The notes beneath the pieces were generated by a model, which saw nothing but the letters and a program-made list of their open reading frames with translations, ran no database searches and was not told the DNA's origin. Both the position numbers and the translations under genes were made by a program. This document shows, piece after piece, positions 33,872-42,323 of a DNA stretch of 64,000 nt. The stretch comes from Rhizobium sp. S152 (GTDB lineage Bacteria > Pseudomonadota > Alphaproteobacteria > Rhizobiales > Rhizobiaceae), in NCBI RefSeq assembly GCF_030380735.1, contig NZ_JAUDRZ010000030.1, positions 1 through 64,000 on the forward strand, in the 5' to 3' direction. Numbering within the stretch: the first letter of the stretch is position 1; every line of letters begins with the position of its first letter.

Positions 33872-33911
33872 AACTTGACGAAGTCTCATCTATCGGAGAC
33901 TTCGTGGAGTT
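33872..33911. promoter_or_regulatory. Long inverted repeat in front of the winged-helix gene
   Basis: ACGAAGTCTC (33878-33887) and GAGACTTCGT (33896-33905) are a perfect 10-bp inverted repeat around an 8-nt spacer. AACT and AGTT extend it on both sides after a 2-bp mismatch. No T run follows on either strand. It ends a few bases before the 33918 start, so it is either an operator for the downstream DNA-binding protein or an RNA hairpin that affects its translation. Confidence 0.55.
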
Positions 33912-33917
33912 GGTCGG

Positions 33918-34841
33918 ATGCGACGAGGTATCATCGCCGGCCGAGACGATGGATACGCATACGGGGAAGACATGCCGCTCAGTGTCGAACAGCTTGCCGG
34001 TGATCCGCAATTCCTGGCGACGGTTCGATTTCATGCCGTCCGCATGCGCGGTCTCTTCGACGCCGGCCCGCGCCTTGCGCGTCTTCTTGCTTCTCACCAG
34101 CGCTGGCTGCTTGCACAAACCGCCTATGCGCTGAGCATGGAGCGCGATCTCGCGATCCCGGCGTCAGGTCTTACGGCCGTCGCGCTGGTAAACGAGATCA
34201 CCCGCCACAAAGCCGCGAGCCGCAACACAATCTTGAGCTTCATCGACGAGCTGCTGACCTATCGCTTCATCGTCTGTGAAGCCGGCGACGAGCGGAGGCG
34301 GCCGCGTCACTACCATGCCTCGGAAGTCACTCATCAGGGCATGGTGGGCTGGATGCATTCCAATTTGGTCGCTCTAGACGTACTGGATGGCGGCACGCGC
34401 GCCACGTATTTCGTCGATCATCCTGAACTCATCCGCACTATGCAACCACGCATCGCCCGCGACTGCCTTGCCGACCATGCATGGCGCGAGCCTTCCGAGC
34501 GTATTGCCCTGTTCCTCTGGAACGACGCGGGCGGCCTGATCGTGGACTATCTGGTGTCACGGATCGATCTCGACAGCACGCATCCGCAACGCTATCCGAT
34601 CGGCCATCTCGACACCCGTGCGCTGGCCGCGGACTTCATGATATCGCGCACGCATCTGCAGCGGCTGTTTGCAAAGGCGGTGCAGCATGGCTGCCTTGGC
34701 TGGGAAGAGGCCGCCGACAAACCGGAACTATGGATGTCCCGCGCGTTCGTGAACGAATATTGCCACTGGCAGGCGATCAAGTTCGCTTGTATCGACGAAG
34801 CGTTCCATTGGGCGAAGGGTCAGGCGGAAAAGGCGACCTAG
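33918..34841 (+). CDS. Putative winged-helix DNA-binding protein, unknown function
   Basis: I do not recognise the family. The 307-residue protein (289 if started at 33972) has a MarR-like winged helix at about residues 85-140: GLTAVALVNEITRHKAASRNTI, then IDELLTYRFI and the basic wing RRRPRHYH. A second helix-turn-helix-like segment near residue 240 (LAADFMISRTHLQRLFAKAV) looks like a transcription-factor recognition helix. Two predicted DNA-binding motifs and an inverted repeat at its own start suggest an autoregulating transcription factor. The start at 33918 has GGAG at suitable spacing. Confidence 0.55.
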   Translation: MRRGIIAGRDDGYAYGEDMPLSVEQLAGDPQFLATVRFHAVRMRGLFDAGPRLARLLASHQRWLLAQTAYALSMERDLAIPASGLTAVALVNEITRHKAASRNTILSFIDELLTYRFIVCEAGDERRRPRHYHASEVTHQGMVGWMHSNLVALDVLDGGTRATYFVDHPELIRTMQPRIARDCLADHAWREPSERIALFLWNDAGGLIVDYLVSRIDLDSTHPQRYPIGHLDTRALAADFMISRTHLQRLFAKAVQHGCLGWEEAADKPELWMSRAFVNEYCHWQAIKFACIDEAFHWAKGQAEKAT

Positions 34842-34987
34842 AGGCCGATCGTTGCGCATTCCGGCTGGATGCCTGAGGAAGGGCGCGGCGCGGATTCCCG
34901 CTCATACTCCTCGGCGGCGCGCACGGCTGCGCGGATATGCTCGATCGCGTCGAACTTGCATAGGAGTGAAACGATGATGGTCGTCAT
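34838..34987 (-). CDS. Small hypothetical protein (49 aa)
   Basis: A minus-strand frame starts with ATG at 34987 and reads MTTIIVSLLCKFDAIEHIRA, then a charged helical segment AAVRAAEEYERES and a short proline-containing tail. Its stop overlaps the stop of the convergent winged-helix gene. Composition (mixed helix with E/R pairs) looks protein-like, but the ribosome-binding site is poor. It may be co-transcribed with the small ORF upstream. No family is recognised. Confidence 0.4.
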   Translation of the reverse strand: MTTIIVSLLCKFDAIEHIRAAVRAAEEYERESAPRPSSGIQPECATIGL

Positions 34988-35027
34988 GATCTAAGCCCGG
35001 AATGCTGCGAGGCGGTCGCCTCGCTAC

Positions 35028-35219
35028 TCAGTACTGCTGGAAATCCGCAAAGAGACTGGCAGGACGCGCGATGCGTCCGCTCATACCGGTCCCGCGAGCG
35101 ACAATCTGCTCGTTGGTGGCGAAGCCGATGTGGCCGTTGCTCTGCATCGCGCGAACGTGGTCGCTCGCATGTCGCAGGGTTTCAAACCTGCAGGGGGTAT
35201 TGCGAAACTGTGTGCTCAT
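35028..35219 (-). CDS. Small hypothetical protein (63 aa)
   Basis: The minus-strand frame starts MSTQFRNTPCRFETLRHASD and ends SGRIARPASLFADFQQY. AGGAA lies about ten bases upstream of the ATG. The protein is basic and soluble-looking without a recognised domain. It and the 49-aa ORF downstream fill an otherwise empty stretch between two convergent-facing larger genes, which supports real coding. A 13-bp imperfect palindrome TTACAACATGTAA (35282-35294) lies about 60 bp upstream and may be a regulatory site. Confidence 0.45.
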   Translation of the reverse strand: MSTQFRNTPCRFETLRHASDHVRAMQSNGHIGFATNEQIVARGTGMSGRIARPASLFADFQQY

Positions 35220-35369
35220 GGCCTTGGTTCCTGTTTATTCCTCCCAAGACACGACGTTAATATTGCAGCGCAGCATGGCATTTACAACATGTAAGAATAA
35301 GGGACAGCTATGCGTTTAGCGCATGTCGATTTTCACAAAAGTGCCAAACGTGATTATTTTTCGGGCAAT

Positions 35370-36236
35370 CTACAGTGTTGCCAGCTTTGCCTGAAAAGCC
35401 AATAAATCCTGCCAGGCCAAGCGCTTATTGACTGGCGCAGTCAGAAGGTCTTGCGGATGCAGGGTCGCCATGGCCGGAATCATTCGTCCGTCGACACCGA
35501 TCTCGCGCCATTGGCCGCGCAGTCCGTGGATCGTGTCTCCCTCGCCGAAAAACACCCGTGCGGCGTAGTTTCCAAGCAGCAGCACCACCTTTGATTCGGC
35601 CAGCGCGATTTGGCGTTCTATGAAGGGGCGGCAGATGTCCATCTCCGCCGGCGATGCAATCCGGTTGCCCGGCGGCCGCCAGGGAATGACCTGCGTCAGC
35701 ATGATCGCACTGCGCTCGAGGCCGATGGCCGCAAGCATCTTGTCGAGCAGTAGACCGGGACGTCCGGCGAAAGCCTGTCCTTCCCGGTCGTCCTCGGCGC
35801 CCGGACCGGATCCGATGACCATGATGCCGCTTGCCGCATCCCCGCTGGCAAAGATGGTGGAGCGGGCGCTGTGTTTGAGGTTGCAGCCGTTGAAGGCTTC
35901 GATGGCCGTTTTCAGTTCATCCAGCGAGCGCGCTGATTCAGCGGCAAACCGCGCCTGCTGCACGGCCTCGCCATCGGGAATAGACGGTCTTTGAGCCACC
36001 GGGCGCTCGGCGGCCGCCGCCCTTGGCTGCGTCGGCGCTGCTTGTCTTGCCGATCCGCCGCTTGGCGGGACTGCCTGCTGAGTGGGCGCTGCGCTGCGCC
36101 TAGCCGCCCTCATGGCCTCGAATTCCGCGAACCTGTCGACCGCCTCTTCTTCCAGCAGCCATTCGACGCCCGCATCCGCATGAAAATGCAGAAGCGCGGC
36201 GAGCTCGCCCGGAGAGAGGTCGTTGACGGAAATCAT
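35370..36236 (-). CDS. Uracil-DNA glycosylase superfamily protein (family 4-like)
   Basis: The 288-residue protein has an alanine/proline-rich N-terminal extension (about 40-95) followed by the glycosylase fold. Seen are the GSGPGAEDDREGQAFAGRPG active-site/loop region, IPWRPPGNR, EMDICRPFIERQI, and ATLHPQDLL near the C-terminus. In classical family 4 enzymes four cysteines bind a 4Fe-4S cluster. Here only two are evident (in FNGCNLKHS and DICRPF); the partner positions read Phe and Trp. It probably removes uracil from DNA, but the cluster may be absent. Confidence 0.8.
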   Translation of the reverse strand: MISVNDLSPGELAALLHFHADAGVEWLLEEEAVDRFAEFEAMRAARRSAAPTQQAVPPSGGSARQAAPTQPRAAAAERPVAQRPSIPDGEAVQQARFAAESARSLDELKTAIEAFNGCNLKHSARSTIFASGDAASGIMVIGSGPGAEDDREGQAFAGRPGLLLDKMLAAIGLERSAIMLTQVIPWRPPGNRIASPAEMDICRPFIERQIALAESKVVLLLGNYAARVFFGEGDTIHGLRGQWREIGVDGRMIPAMATLHPQDLLTAPVNKRLAWQDLLAFQAKLATL

Positions 36237-36298
36237 GGCCGCGACCTTAGCGAAGCCTTGGCCTCAATGAAAGAGCACGCAAACGGCAAGGCCGGCTA

Positions 36299-37588
36299 TT
36301 ACACCGTCCATTGCGTGATATCGTCCCGCTCGCCGATCAGCGCCAGACCATGCGCGATCGAGAGAAGCTCGCCACCGGTCTCGATGCGAGCGGCATCGAA
36401 GCGTTCCGTGAATATGCGGCGCACGGCCGGCACGAAGGATGTGCCACCGGTGAGGAACACCTTGTCGATCGCCGAGGATGGCGTGTTCGTCGTTTGCAGC
36501 ACATCGTCGAGCGCGCCTTCGATGCGGGCGAGGTCGTCACTGATCCAGCCCTCGAAATCCGAGCGGCGTACGGTGCGATGACCACCTTTGCCGAGCGGGG
36601 CAAAATCGAAGGCCGCTTCTTCATTTGCCGACAGCGCCATCTTGGTCGCCGACACCGCCTGGTAGAGCGGATAACCCTCATCGTGATCGACGAGATCGAT
36701 GAAGGTCTCGAGCTTCTCCGGCTCCAGCGCGGTGCGCACCAGCTTCTTCAAATCCTCGAACTCGCGCGACGTCTTGAAGATCGACAGCTGGTTCCAGCGG
36801 CCGAAGCTCGAATAGTAGTTGGTTGGCACTTCAAGGATCTTGTCGAAGCTCTTGAAATGGCTCCCCTTGCCGATCTGTGGCGCCACGACATTGTCGATGA
36901 TGCGGTAGTCGAAGTGATCGCCGGCGACACCGACGCCCGAATGACCGATCGGCGTCGCGGTAAGCTTGCCGGCTATCGTCTCGAAGCGGATCAGCGAATA
37001 GTCGGTCGTACCGCCACCAAAGTCGGCGACCAGAACAGTGGCATCGGCCTTGAGGTTCTGCGCGAAGTAGAACGCCGCCGCGACCGGCTCGTAGACATAG
37101 TGGATCTCAGGAAAGCCGAAGCGGGAGAGGGCCGCATTATATCTCTCCGCCGCAAGTGCCGGGTCCGGACTGGCACCGGCGAAATGCACGGGCCGGCCGG
37201 CCACGATACGCTTGGTATCGGTAGGCCATTCCTCCCCGGCATAGTTTTTCAGACGCCGTAGGAAAATCTCCATCAGGTCCTCGAAGCTATGGCGCTTCGC
37301 ATAGATGAGCGTGCCCTGGAAAATCGGGCTGGCCGCGAAGGTCTTGATCGATTGCAGGAAACGACAGTCGCCGGGATTGTCGATGAATTGGCGGATCGCC
37401 GCATGCCCGGCCTCGACCTTGAGCGCCGAGGCGCCGAGATTGCGGTCCTTCATGAACGACAGCGCGGTGCGCATGCTGTCGGCGGTGCCGGCGGCACTGG
37501 TGAAATTCATCGAATGGGTCGTATTGCCGCTCGCCGAAGCGATGACGGTATTCGTCGTGCCAAAGTCCAAACCCAGCGCCTGAGCCAT
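36299..37588 (-). CDS. Hsp70-like ATPase (YegD-type chaperone)
   Basis: The 429-residue protein is an actin-fold Hsp70 relative with only the nucleotide-binding part: N-terminal phosphate loop LGLDFGTTNTVIA (residues 5-17), second phosphate loop VLVADFGGGTTDYSLI (about 190), and adenosine motif KVFLTGGTSFVPAVRRIF (about 370). The peptide-binding domain of DnaK is missing, as in YegD proteins. Role in protein quality control is inferred from the family. The ATG at 37588 starts MAQALGLDFG; a start farther upstream (37609) is possible. Confidence 0.87.
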   Translation of the reverse strand: MAQALGLDFGTTNTVIASASGNTTHSMNFTSAAGTADSMRTALSFMKDRNLGASALKVEAGHAAIRQFIDNPGDCRFLQSIKTFAASPIFQGTLIYAKRHSFEDLMEIFLRRLKNYAGEEWPTDTKRIVAGRPVHFAGASPDPALAAERYNAALSRFGFPEIHYVYEPVAAAFYFAQNLKADATVLVADFGGGTTDYSLIRFETIAGKLTATPIGHSGVGVAGDHFDYRIIDNVVAPQIGKGSHFKSFDKILEVPTNYYSSFGRWNQLSIFKTSREFEDLKKLVRTALEPEKLETFIDLVDHDEGYPLYQAVSATKMALSANEEAAFDFAPLGKGGHRTVRRSDFEGWISDDLARIEGALDDVLQTTNTPSSAIDKVFLTGGTSFVPAVRRIFTERFDAARIETGGELLSIAHGLALIGERDDITQWTV

Positions 37589-37727
37589 GCTCGCACCTCT
37601 TGAGATCAATTGTTATTTGAGACCGGAGACTGGCTCCGCCGGCGCGCGAGAAAAGGCAGCGCCCGAATTCAGGAGGGCGCGTGATGCCACAGGGGCCTTA
37701 CATATTCAAGGCATGAGATGAAAAGAA

Positions 37728-37750
37728 AACGGGCGCCCGAGGCGCCCGTT
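37728..37750 (-). terminator. Terminator for the RND efflux operon
   Basis: AACGGGCGCC (37728-37737) and GGCGCCCGTT (37741-37750) form a perfect 10-bp stem with a 3-nt loop. On the minus strand TTCTTTTC follows, giving a rho-independent terminator immediately after the permease stop. Confidence 0.8.
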
Positions 37751-37753
37751 GCA

Positions 37754-40700
37754 TCATTCGGCAGCCATCGCTGTCGGAACCTCTTCCTCGTGTTCCGCCT
37801 CTTTCTTCTTGCGTCCGAGACCAAGCAGCCAATCGTTGAACTTGCCCATCTCGACGAAAATGACCGGCGTGATGAACAGCGTCAGCGCTTGGCTGACGAT
37901 CAGGCCGCCGACGACGGCAATGCCGAGAGGCTGGCGGAGTTCCGAGCTTGCGCCGCTGCCAAGCGCGATGGGCAGCGCGCCGAGCAAAGCGCAGAAGGTC
38001 GTCATCATGATCGGCCGGAAACGCCGCACGCAGGCCTCGTGGATTGCTTCCGACGGGGACATGCCGGTTCCCGAGCGCAAGTTTTCCAGCGCCACGTCGA
38101 TCATCATGATCGCGTTCTTCTTGACGATGCCGATCAGCATCAGCAGGCCGATCAACGCGATGATCGACAGGTCGAAGCCCATCACCTTGAGCGCAAGCAG
38201 CGCGCCGAGGGCTGCGGCCGGCAGGCCGGAGAGGATGGTCAGCGGATGGATGAAGCTCTCGTAGAGAACGCCGAGCACCACGTAGATCGTCAACACGGCA
38301 GCGATGATCAGCAGCGGCGTGTTGCCCTGAGACTGCTGGAAGATCTGGGCCGTCCCGCCATAGGATGTGAACACATCCGCCGGCATGTCGATATCCCTCT
38401 TGATCTGGTCGATCGCCGCCGTCGCGTCGCTCAGCGACTGGCCGGCCGGCAGGTTGAAGGACACGGTCGTCGATACAAGCTGGCCGGTCTGGTTGATGGT
38501 CACCGGCCCGGTCGTGCGCTGTACTGTCGCGAAGTTCGACAGCGGCACCAGCGCGCCGCTGCTCGAGGCGACGCGGATCTCCTGGAGTTTCTGGTCGTCC
38601 CAGGGCCTGTTGGTGTCATACTCGACGATGACGTCGTAGCTGTCGCCGGTGGACTGGATCTGGGCCGCCGCGTAACCCCCGAAGGCCTCCTGCAGGGTGG
38701 TGCGTAACTGGTCGTCGTCGACGCCGAAGGCGGCTGCCTTTTCCGTGTCCACCACGATATTTGCCTGTAGCGCATTGTTCTGCGCATCCGACGTCACGTC
38801 GGTAAAGCGCGAATCGGCACGCAGCGCCTTCTGGATCTTGTCGGCCCACAGAGCAGTCTGATCAGCGCTGAGAGCCTGGACCACCAGCTGGTACTGGCTG
38901 GCCGTCTGGCGTCCGCCGAAGCGCAGGCTTTGCTGCGGCGTGATATAGGCCTGCAGGCCTGGAATCTTGGAAATGCTGGCGCGCAGTTCGCGCAAGGTCT
39001 GATCAAGCGGTGGGCGCTGCTCCCTGTCCTTCAACTCCACATACATCGTGCCGTTGTTGAGCGGGCTGCGGGCGTTGCCGCCGACGATCGACATCACATG
39101 ATTGACGGCCGGGTTCTCCTTCACTAGTTCGGCGGCCTTGTTCTGCAGGGTTTCCATCGCTTGATAGGATATGTCCTGCCGCGCGCGGGTGGAAATGTTC
39201 AGGCGGCCGATATCCTCGGTGGGGAAGAAGCTCGATGGCAGCGTCATGAAAAGGTAGACGGTCAGCCCGACGGAGCCCGCGAACAGAAACAGGATGGTGG
39301 GCCGGTGATCGAGGCACCAGCCGACCGCACGGCCGTAGCCGCGAAGCGTCCAGTCGAAGCCGGCATCGAACCAGCGGATGAAGAAGGGTGGCCGGTCATG
39401 GCCACTGCCGAGACGCGAGGCAAGCATCGGCGTCACGGTCAGCGAGACGATCGCCGACGCGATGATGGCGATCGCCACCACCATGCCGAACTCGTTGAAG
39501 ATGCGCCCGACGACACCGCCCATCAAAAGGATGGGGATGAAGACGGCGATCAGCGACACCGACATGGAGACGATGGTGCCGCTGACTTCGCCCGCACCTT
39601 TGACGGCGGCGGCCAGCACCGGCATGCCTTCTTCCACGTGGCGCAGGATGTTTTCGAGCATGACGATCGCGTCGTCGACCACGAGACCGACGGCAAGCGT
39701 CAGGCCGAGCAGAGAGATGTTGTCGATGCTGTATCCGAGCACGTACATCATCCCGAAGGTCGAGATGAGCGACAGCGGCACCGCGAGGCCTGGGATGATG
39801 GTGGCGGTCAGGTGACCGGTGAAGAGGTAGATCACCAGGACGACGAGCCCGATCGTCAGGAACAGCGTGAACTTCACGTCCGCGATGGCATCGCGGATCG
39901 GCTTGGCCGAATCGTTCATGACCTGCACGGAAACCGACTTCGGGATTTCGGCATGCAGGCCGGGCAGCTTCGCGTTGATCGCATCGACAACGGCAACGGT
40001 ATTGGCGTCAGGCTGGCGCTGGACGGCCAGGATGATGCTGCGGTTGCCGTCATACCAGCTGCCGGTGTAGCGGTTTTGCACGCTGTCTTGCACGTCGGCG
40101 ACATCGCCGAGGTGGATCGGCGCGCCGTTCGGGCTTGCGATGACGAGCGAGCGAAACTCCGCCGCGTTGGTTCGCTGTGTGTTGGCATTGATGGTCATGC
40201 TTTGCGTGGCGTTCTGCAGCGAGCCGACCGGCACTTGGCTGTTGGCCGCGGCCAGCGCCTTGTTGACCGTATCGATGCCGATGCTGCGATTGAGCAGCTT
40301 GTTCGGATCGACCTCGACGCGCACGGCATAGGTTTGCGCGCCGAACACCGTCACTTCGGCGACGCCGGGGAGTGTCGAAAGTGACGGCGAGATGATGTCC
40401 TCGGCGATCTCGTCGAGCTTGCTGCGCGGCATGGCATCGCTCTGCACTGCCAGCAGCATGACCGGCGCATCTGCAGGGTTCGTCTTGCGGTAGCTCGGCG
40501 GTGTCGTCATGTTGTCGGGCAGCTGCCGCGTGGCATGCGAGATTGCCGCTTGCACGTCGGCGGCGGCCGCGTCGATGTCACGGCTGAGATCGAACTGCAG
40601 CACGATGCTCGTATTGCCGAGCGAGTTGGTCGCGCTGATTTCGCTGATGCCGGGAATGGTCTGGAACTGCTTGATCAGCGGAGTGGAGACCGATGTCGCC

Positions 40701-40873
40701 ATGGTCTGCGGCGAGGCGCCGCTCAGCGCCGCCGAGACGTTGATGGTCGGGAAATCGACCTGAGGCAGGGCCGCCACCGGCACCAGCCGATAACCCATGA
40801 GGCCCGCGAGGATCACGCCGATCGCAAGCAGGGTCGTGGCGACAGGGCGCTGGATACAGAAATTCGGTATCAT
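37754..40873 (-). CDS. RND-family efflux permease (inner membrane)
   Basis: The 1039-residue protein is an AcrB/MdtB-type hydrophobe/amphiphile efflux pump. N-terminal RPVATTLLAIGVILAG is the first helix. The TM4 proton-relay segment is LAVGLVVDDAIVMLENIL with paired aspartates, and two large periplasmic loops (about 40-335 and 555-870) complete the RND layout. It exports drugs or other amphiphiles in antiport with protons. The adaptor gene overlaps it by 4 bp upstream. No outer membrane channel gene is in the window, so a distant TolC-type channel is presumed. Confidence 0.93.
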   Translation of the reverse strand: MIPNFCIQRPVATTLLAIGVILAGLMGYRLVPVAALPQVDFPTINVSAALSGASPQTMATSVSTPLIKQFQTIPGISEISATNSLGNTSIVLQFDLSRDIDAAAADVQAAISHATRQLPDNMTTPPSYRKTNPADAPVMLLAVQSDAMPRSKLDEIAEDIISPSLSTLPGVAEVTVFGAQTYAVRVEVDPNKLLNRSIGIDTVNKALAAANSQVPVGSLQNATQSMTINANTQRTNAAEFRSLVIASPNGAPIHLGDVADVQDSVQNRYTGSWYDGNRSIILAVQRQPDANTVAVVDAINAKLPGLHAEIPKSVSVQVMNDSAKPIRDAIADVKFTLFLTIGLVVLVIYLFTGHLTATIIPGLAVPLSLISTFGMMYVLGYSIDNISLLGLTLAVGLVVDDAIVMLENILRHVEEGMPVLAAAVKGAGEVSGTIVSMSVSLIAVFIPILLMGGVVGRIFNEFGMVVAIAIIASAIVSLTVTPMLASRLGSGHDRPPFFIRWFDAGFDWTLRGYGRAVGWCLDHRPTILFLFAGSVGLTVYLFMTLPSSFFPTEDIGRLNISTRARQDISYQAMETLQNKAAELVKENPAVNHVMSIVGGNARSPLNNGTMYVELKDREQRPPLDQTLRELRASISKIPGLQAYITPQQSLRFGGRQTASQYQLVVQALSADQTALWADKIQKALRADSRFTDVTSDAQNNALQANIVVDTEKAAAFGVDDDQLRTTLQEAFGGYAAAQIQSTGDSYDVIVEYDTNRPWDDQKLQEIRVASSSGALVPLSNFATVQRTTGPVTINQTGQLVSTTVSFNLPAGQSLSDATAAIDQIKRDIDMPADVFTSYGGTAQIFQQSQGNTPLLIIAAVLTIYVVLGVLYESFIHPLTILSGLPAAALGALLALKVMGFDLSIIALIGLLMLIGIVKKNAIMMIDVALENLRSGTGMSPSEAIHEACVRRFRPIMMTTFCALLGALPIALGSGASSELRQPLGIAVVGGLIVSQALTLFITPVIFVEMGKFNDWLLGLGRKKKEAEHEEEVPTAMAAE

Positions 40874-42135
40874 TCTTCCGTGTCCGCCATGATGGTTTCT
40901 GTCTTCTTGGGTTTCTGCTCGGCCGAAGCGACATCGAGCGCCGCGTCATCGAACTCTTCCTTGATAGGCTGCTTGTCGACGAGTTGCGCCTGCCCCTCGA
41001 TCACCACGTGGTCGCCCTCGGAAAGCCCGGCCGAAACGGCGGTGAAGTCGCCGTTGGCGCGCGCCACGGTGACCGGCGTCAGCTGCGCTTTCCCGTCCTT
41101 GACGACATAGGAGAAGAACCCGTCGGCGCCGGGGCTGACCGCGACGGTCGGAACGACCACCTGCTGTTCCTTGCTGTTGAAGTGAACGACGATGTTGACC
41201 GACTGGCCCGGCCACAAGGTGCCCGATGCGTTTTCGAACTTGGCCTTGGCGAGGATGGTGCCGGACGCAGGGTCGACGGTATTGTCGTAGAAGCTGATGA
41301 CGCCTTGGCGTGCCTTGGCCTTGTCGGATTGCGGAACCGTGCTGACCTCGACGGGACCGGCGGCCATCGATTGCTTGAGCTGCCTGAGGTCGCGTTCCTG
41401 CAAATGGAATTTCACGAAGATAGGATCATATTTGGCGATGGTCACGACGGCCGAGCCCGCGTCAAGGAAGGCGCCGGGGCTGACGGTGATGTCGCCGAGG
41501 CGGCCGTCGAAGGGAGCGCGGATCTCAGTGTGCTCCAGCAGGACCTGATCGGCGGCGAGGGTCGCCTTGTCCGCCTGCACGGTGGCGACGGCCGTGTCGC
41601 GTGCCGCCTTCGCCTGATCGAATGTCTGCTGGGTGCCGGCCTTCGAGTTCAGAAGGTCCTGCGCGCGCGTCAGCGCCGTCTCGGCCTCGGCCACGGTCGC
41701 GGTGTCGCGTACGATCATCGCGTTGTCCTTGTCGACGGCGGCCTGCGCCGTGCGATCATCGAGCTTGGCGATCAGGTCGCCCTGCTTGACGGTGGAGCCA
41801 TCCGTGGCGACGATCTCGGTCACCAGACCCTGTTCCTGGGCCGCGATCGTCGTCGTGTCGTCCGCATCGGCCCAGCCGGATGCGGTCACATCCCGAGGCA
41901 GCGTCGTCTTGACCGCGGCGACCGTTTTGACCAGCGTCGGTCCGCCGCCACCGCGTTTGCGGCCGTTGCCGCTCTTCTGATCTCCAGATTGATCGCCTGC
42001 CTGCTGCGCGTCGCCGCTTGAGCTATGACCACCTGTCTTGCCAAGCTCGGATAGATAGGGAATGTGATCCCTATATTGCCAAGCGCCGACGCCGGCAACG
42101 ACAACGATACAGGTGGTAATCCAGAATTTTTTCAT
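40870..42135 (-). CDS. RND efflux periplasmic adaptor (MFP) subunit
   Basis: The 421-residue membrane fusion protein has an N-terminal helix (FWITTCIVVVAGVGAW), a charged glycine-rich linker, the first lipoyl half EQGLVTEIVATDGSTVKQGDLIAKLDD, a long alpha-hairpin (about 130-200), the second lipoyl half EIRAPFDGRLGDITVSPGAFLDAG, and beta-barrel domains. It bridges the permease and the outer membrane channel. The ATG at 42135 begins MKKFWITTC; an earlier in-frame ATG (42159) is less likely. Confidence 0.92.
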   Translation of the reverse strand: MKKFWITTCIVVVAGVGAWQYRDHIPYLSELGKTGGHSSSGDAQQAGDQSGDQKSGNGRKRGGGGPTLVKTVAAVKTTLPRDVTASGWADADDTTTIAAQEQGLVTEIVATDGSTVKQGDLIAKLDDRTAQAAVDKDNAMIVRDTATVAEAETALTRAQDLLNSKAGTQQTFDQAKAARDTAVATVQADKATLAADQVLLEHTEIRAPFDGRLGDITVSPGAFLDAGSAVVTIAKYDPIFVKFHLQERDLRQLKQSMAAGPVEVSTVPQSDKAKARQGVISFYDNTVDPASGTILAKAKFENASGTLWPGQSVNIVVHFNSKEQQVVVPTVAVSPGADGFFSYVVKDGKAQLTPVTVARANGDFTAVSAGLSEGDHVVIEGQAQLVDKQPIKEEFDDAALDVASAEQKPKKTETIMADTEE

Positions 42136-42269
42136 ATGTGAGACCGCTCTTGGGGGCATTGGCGAACGAGGCCTCTATTGAACCATGGTTGCCGCGGTGC
42201 AGAAAGATAGCCGCAGTCCTCCGGCCATCACTAACCGGTTATTTTGCCTTAAAGTTTGGTAATGAAAGG

Positions 42270-42301
42270 GCGGTCTTGCGCGATCACGTGCGAAAGACCG
42301 C
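42270..42301 (-). terminator. Terminator-like hairpin after the SDR gene
   Basis: GCGGTCTT (42270-42277) and AAGACCGC (42294-42301) pair over 8 bp with a 16-nt loop. On the minus strand CCTTTC follows. It sits 23 bp beyond the SDR stop. Confidence 0.5.
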
Positions 42302-42323
42302 TCGATCGGCGTTTTGGCGCTCT

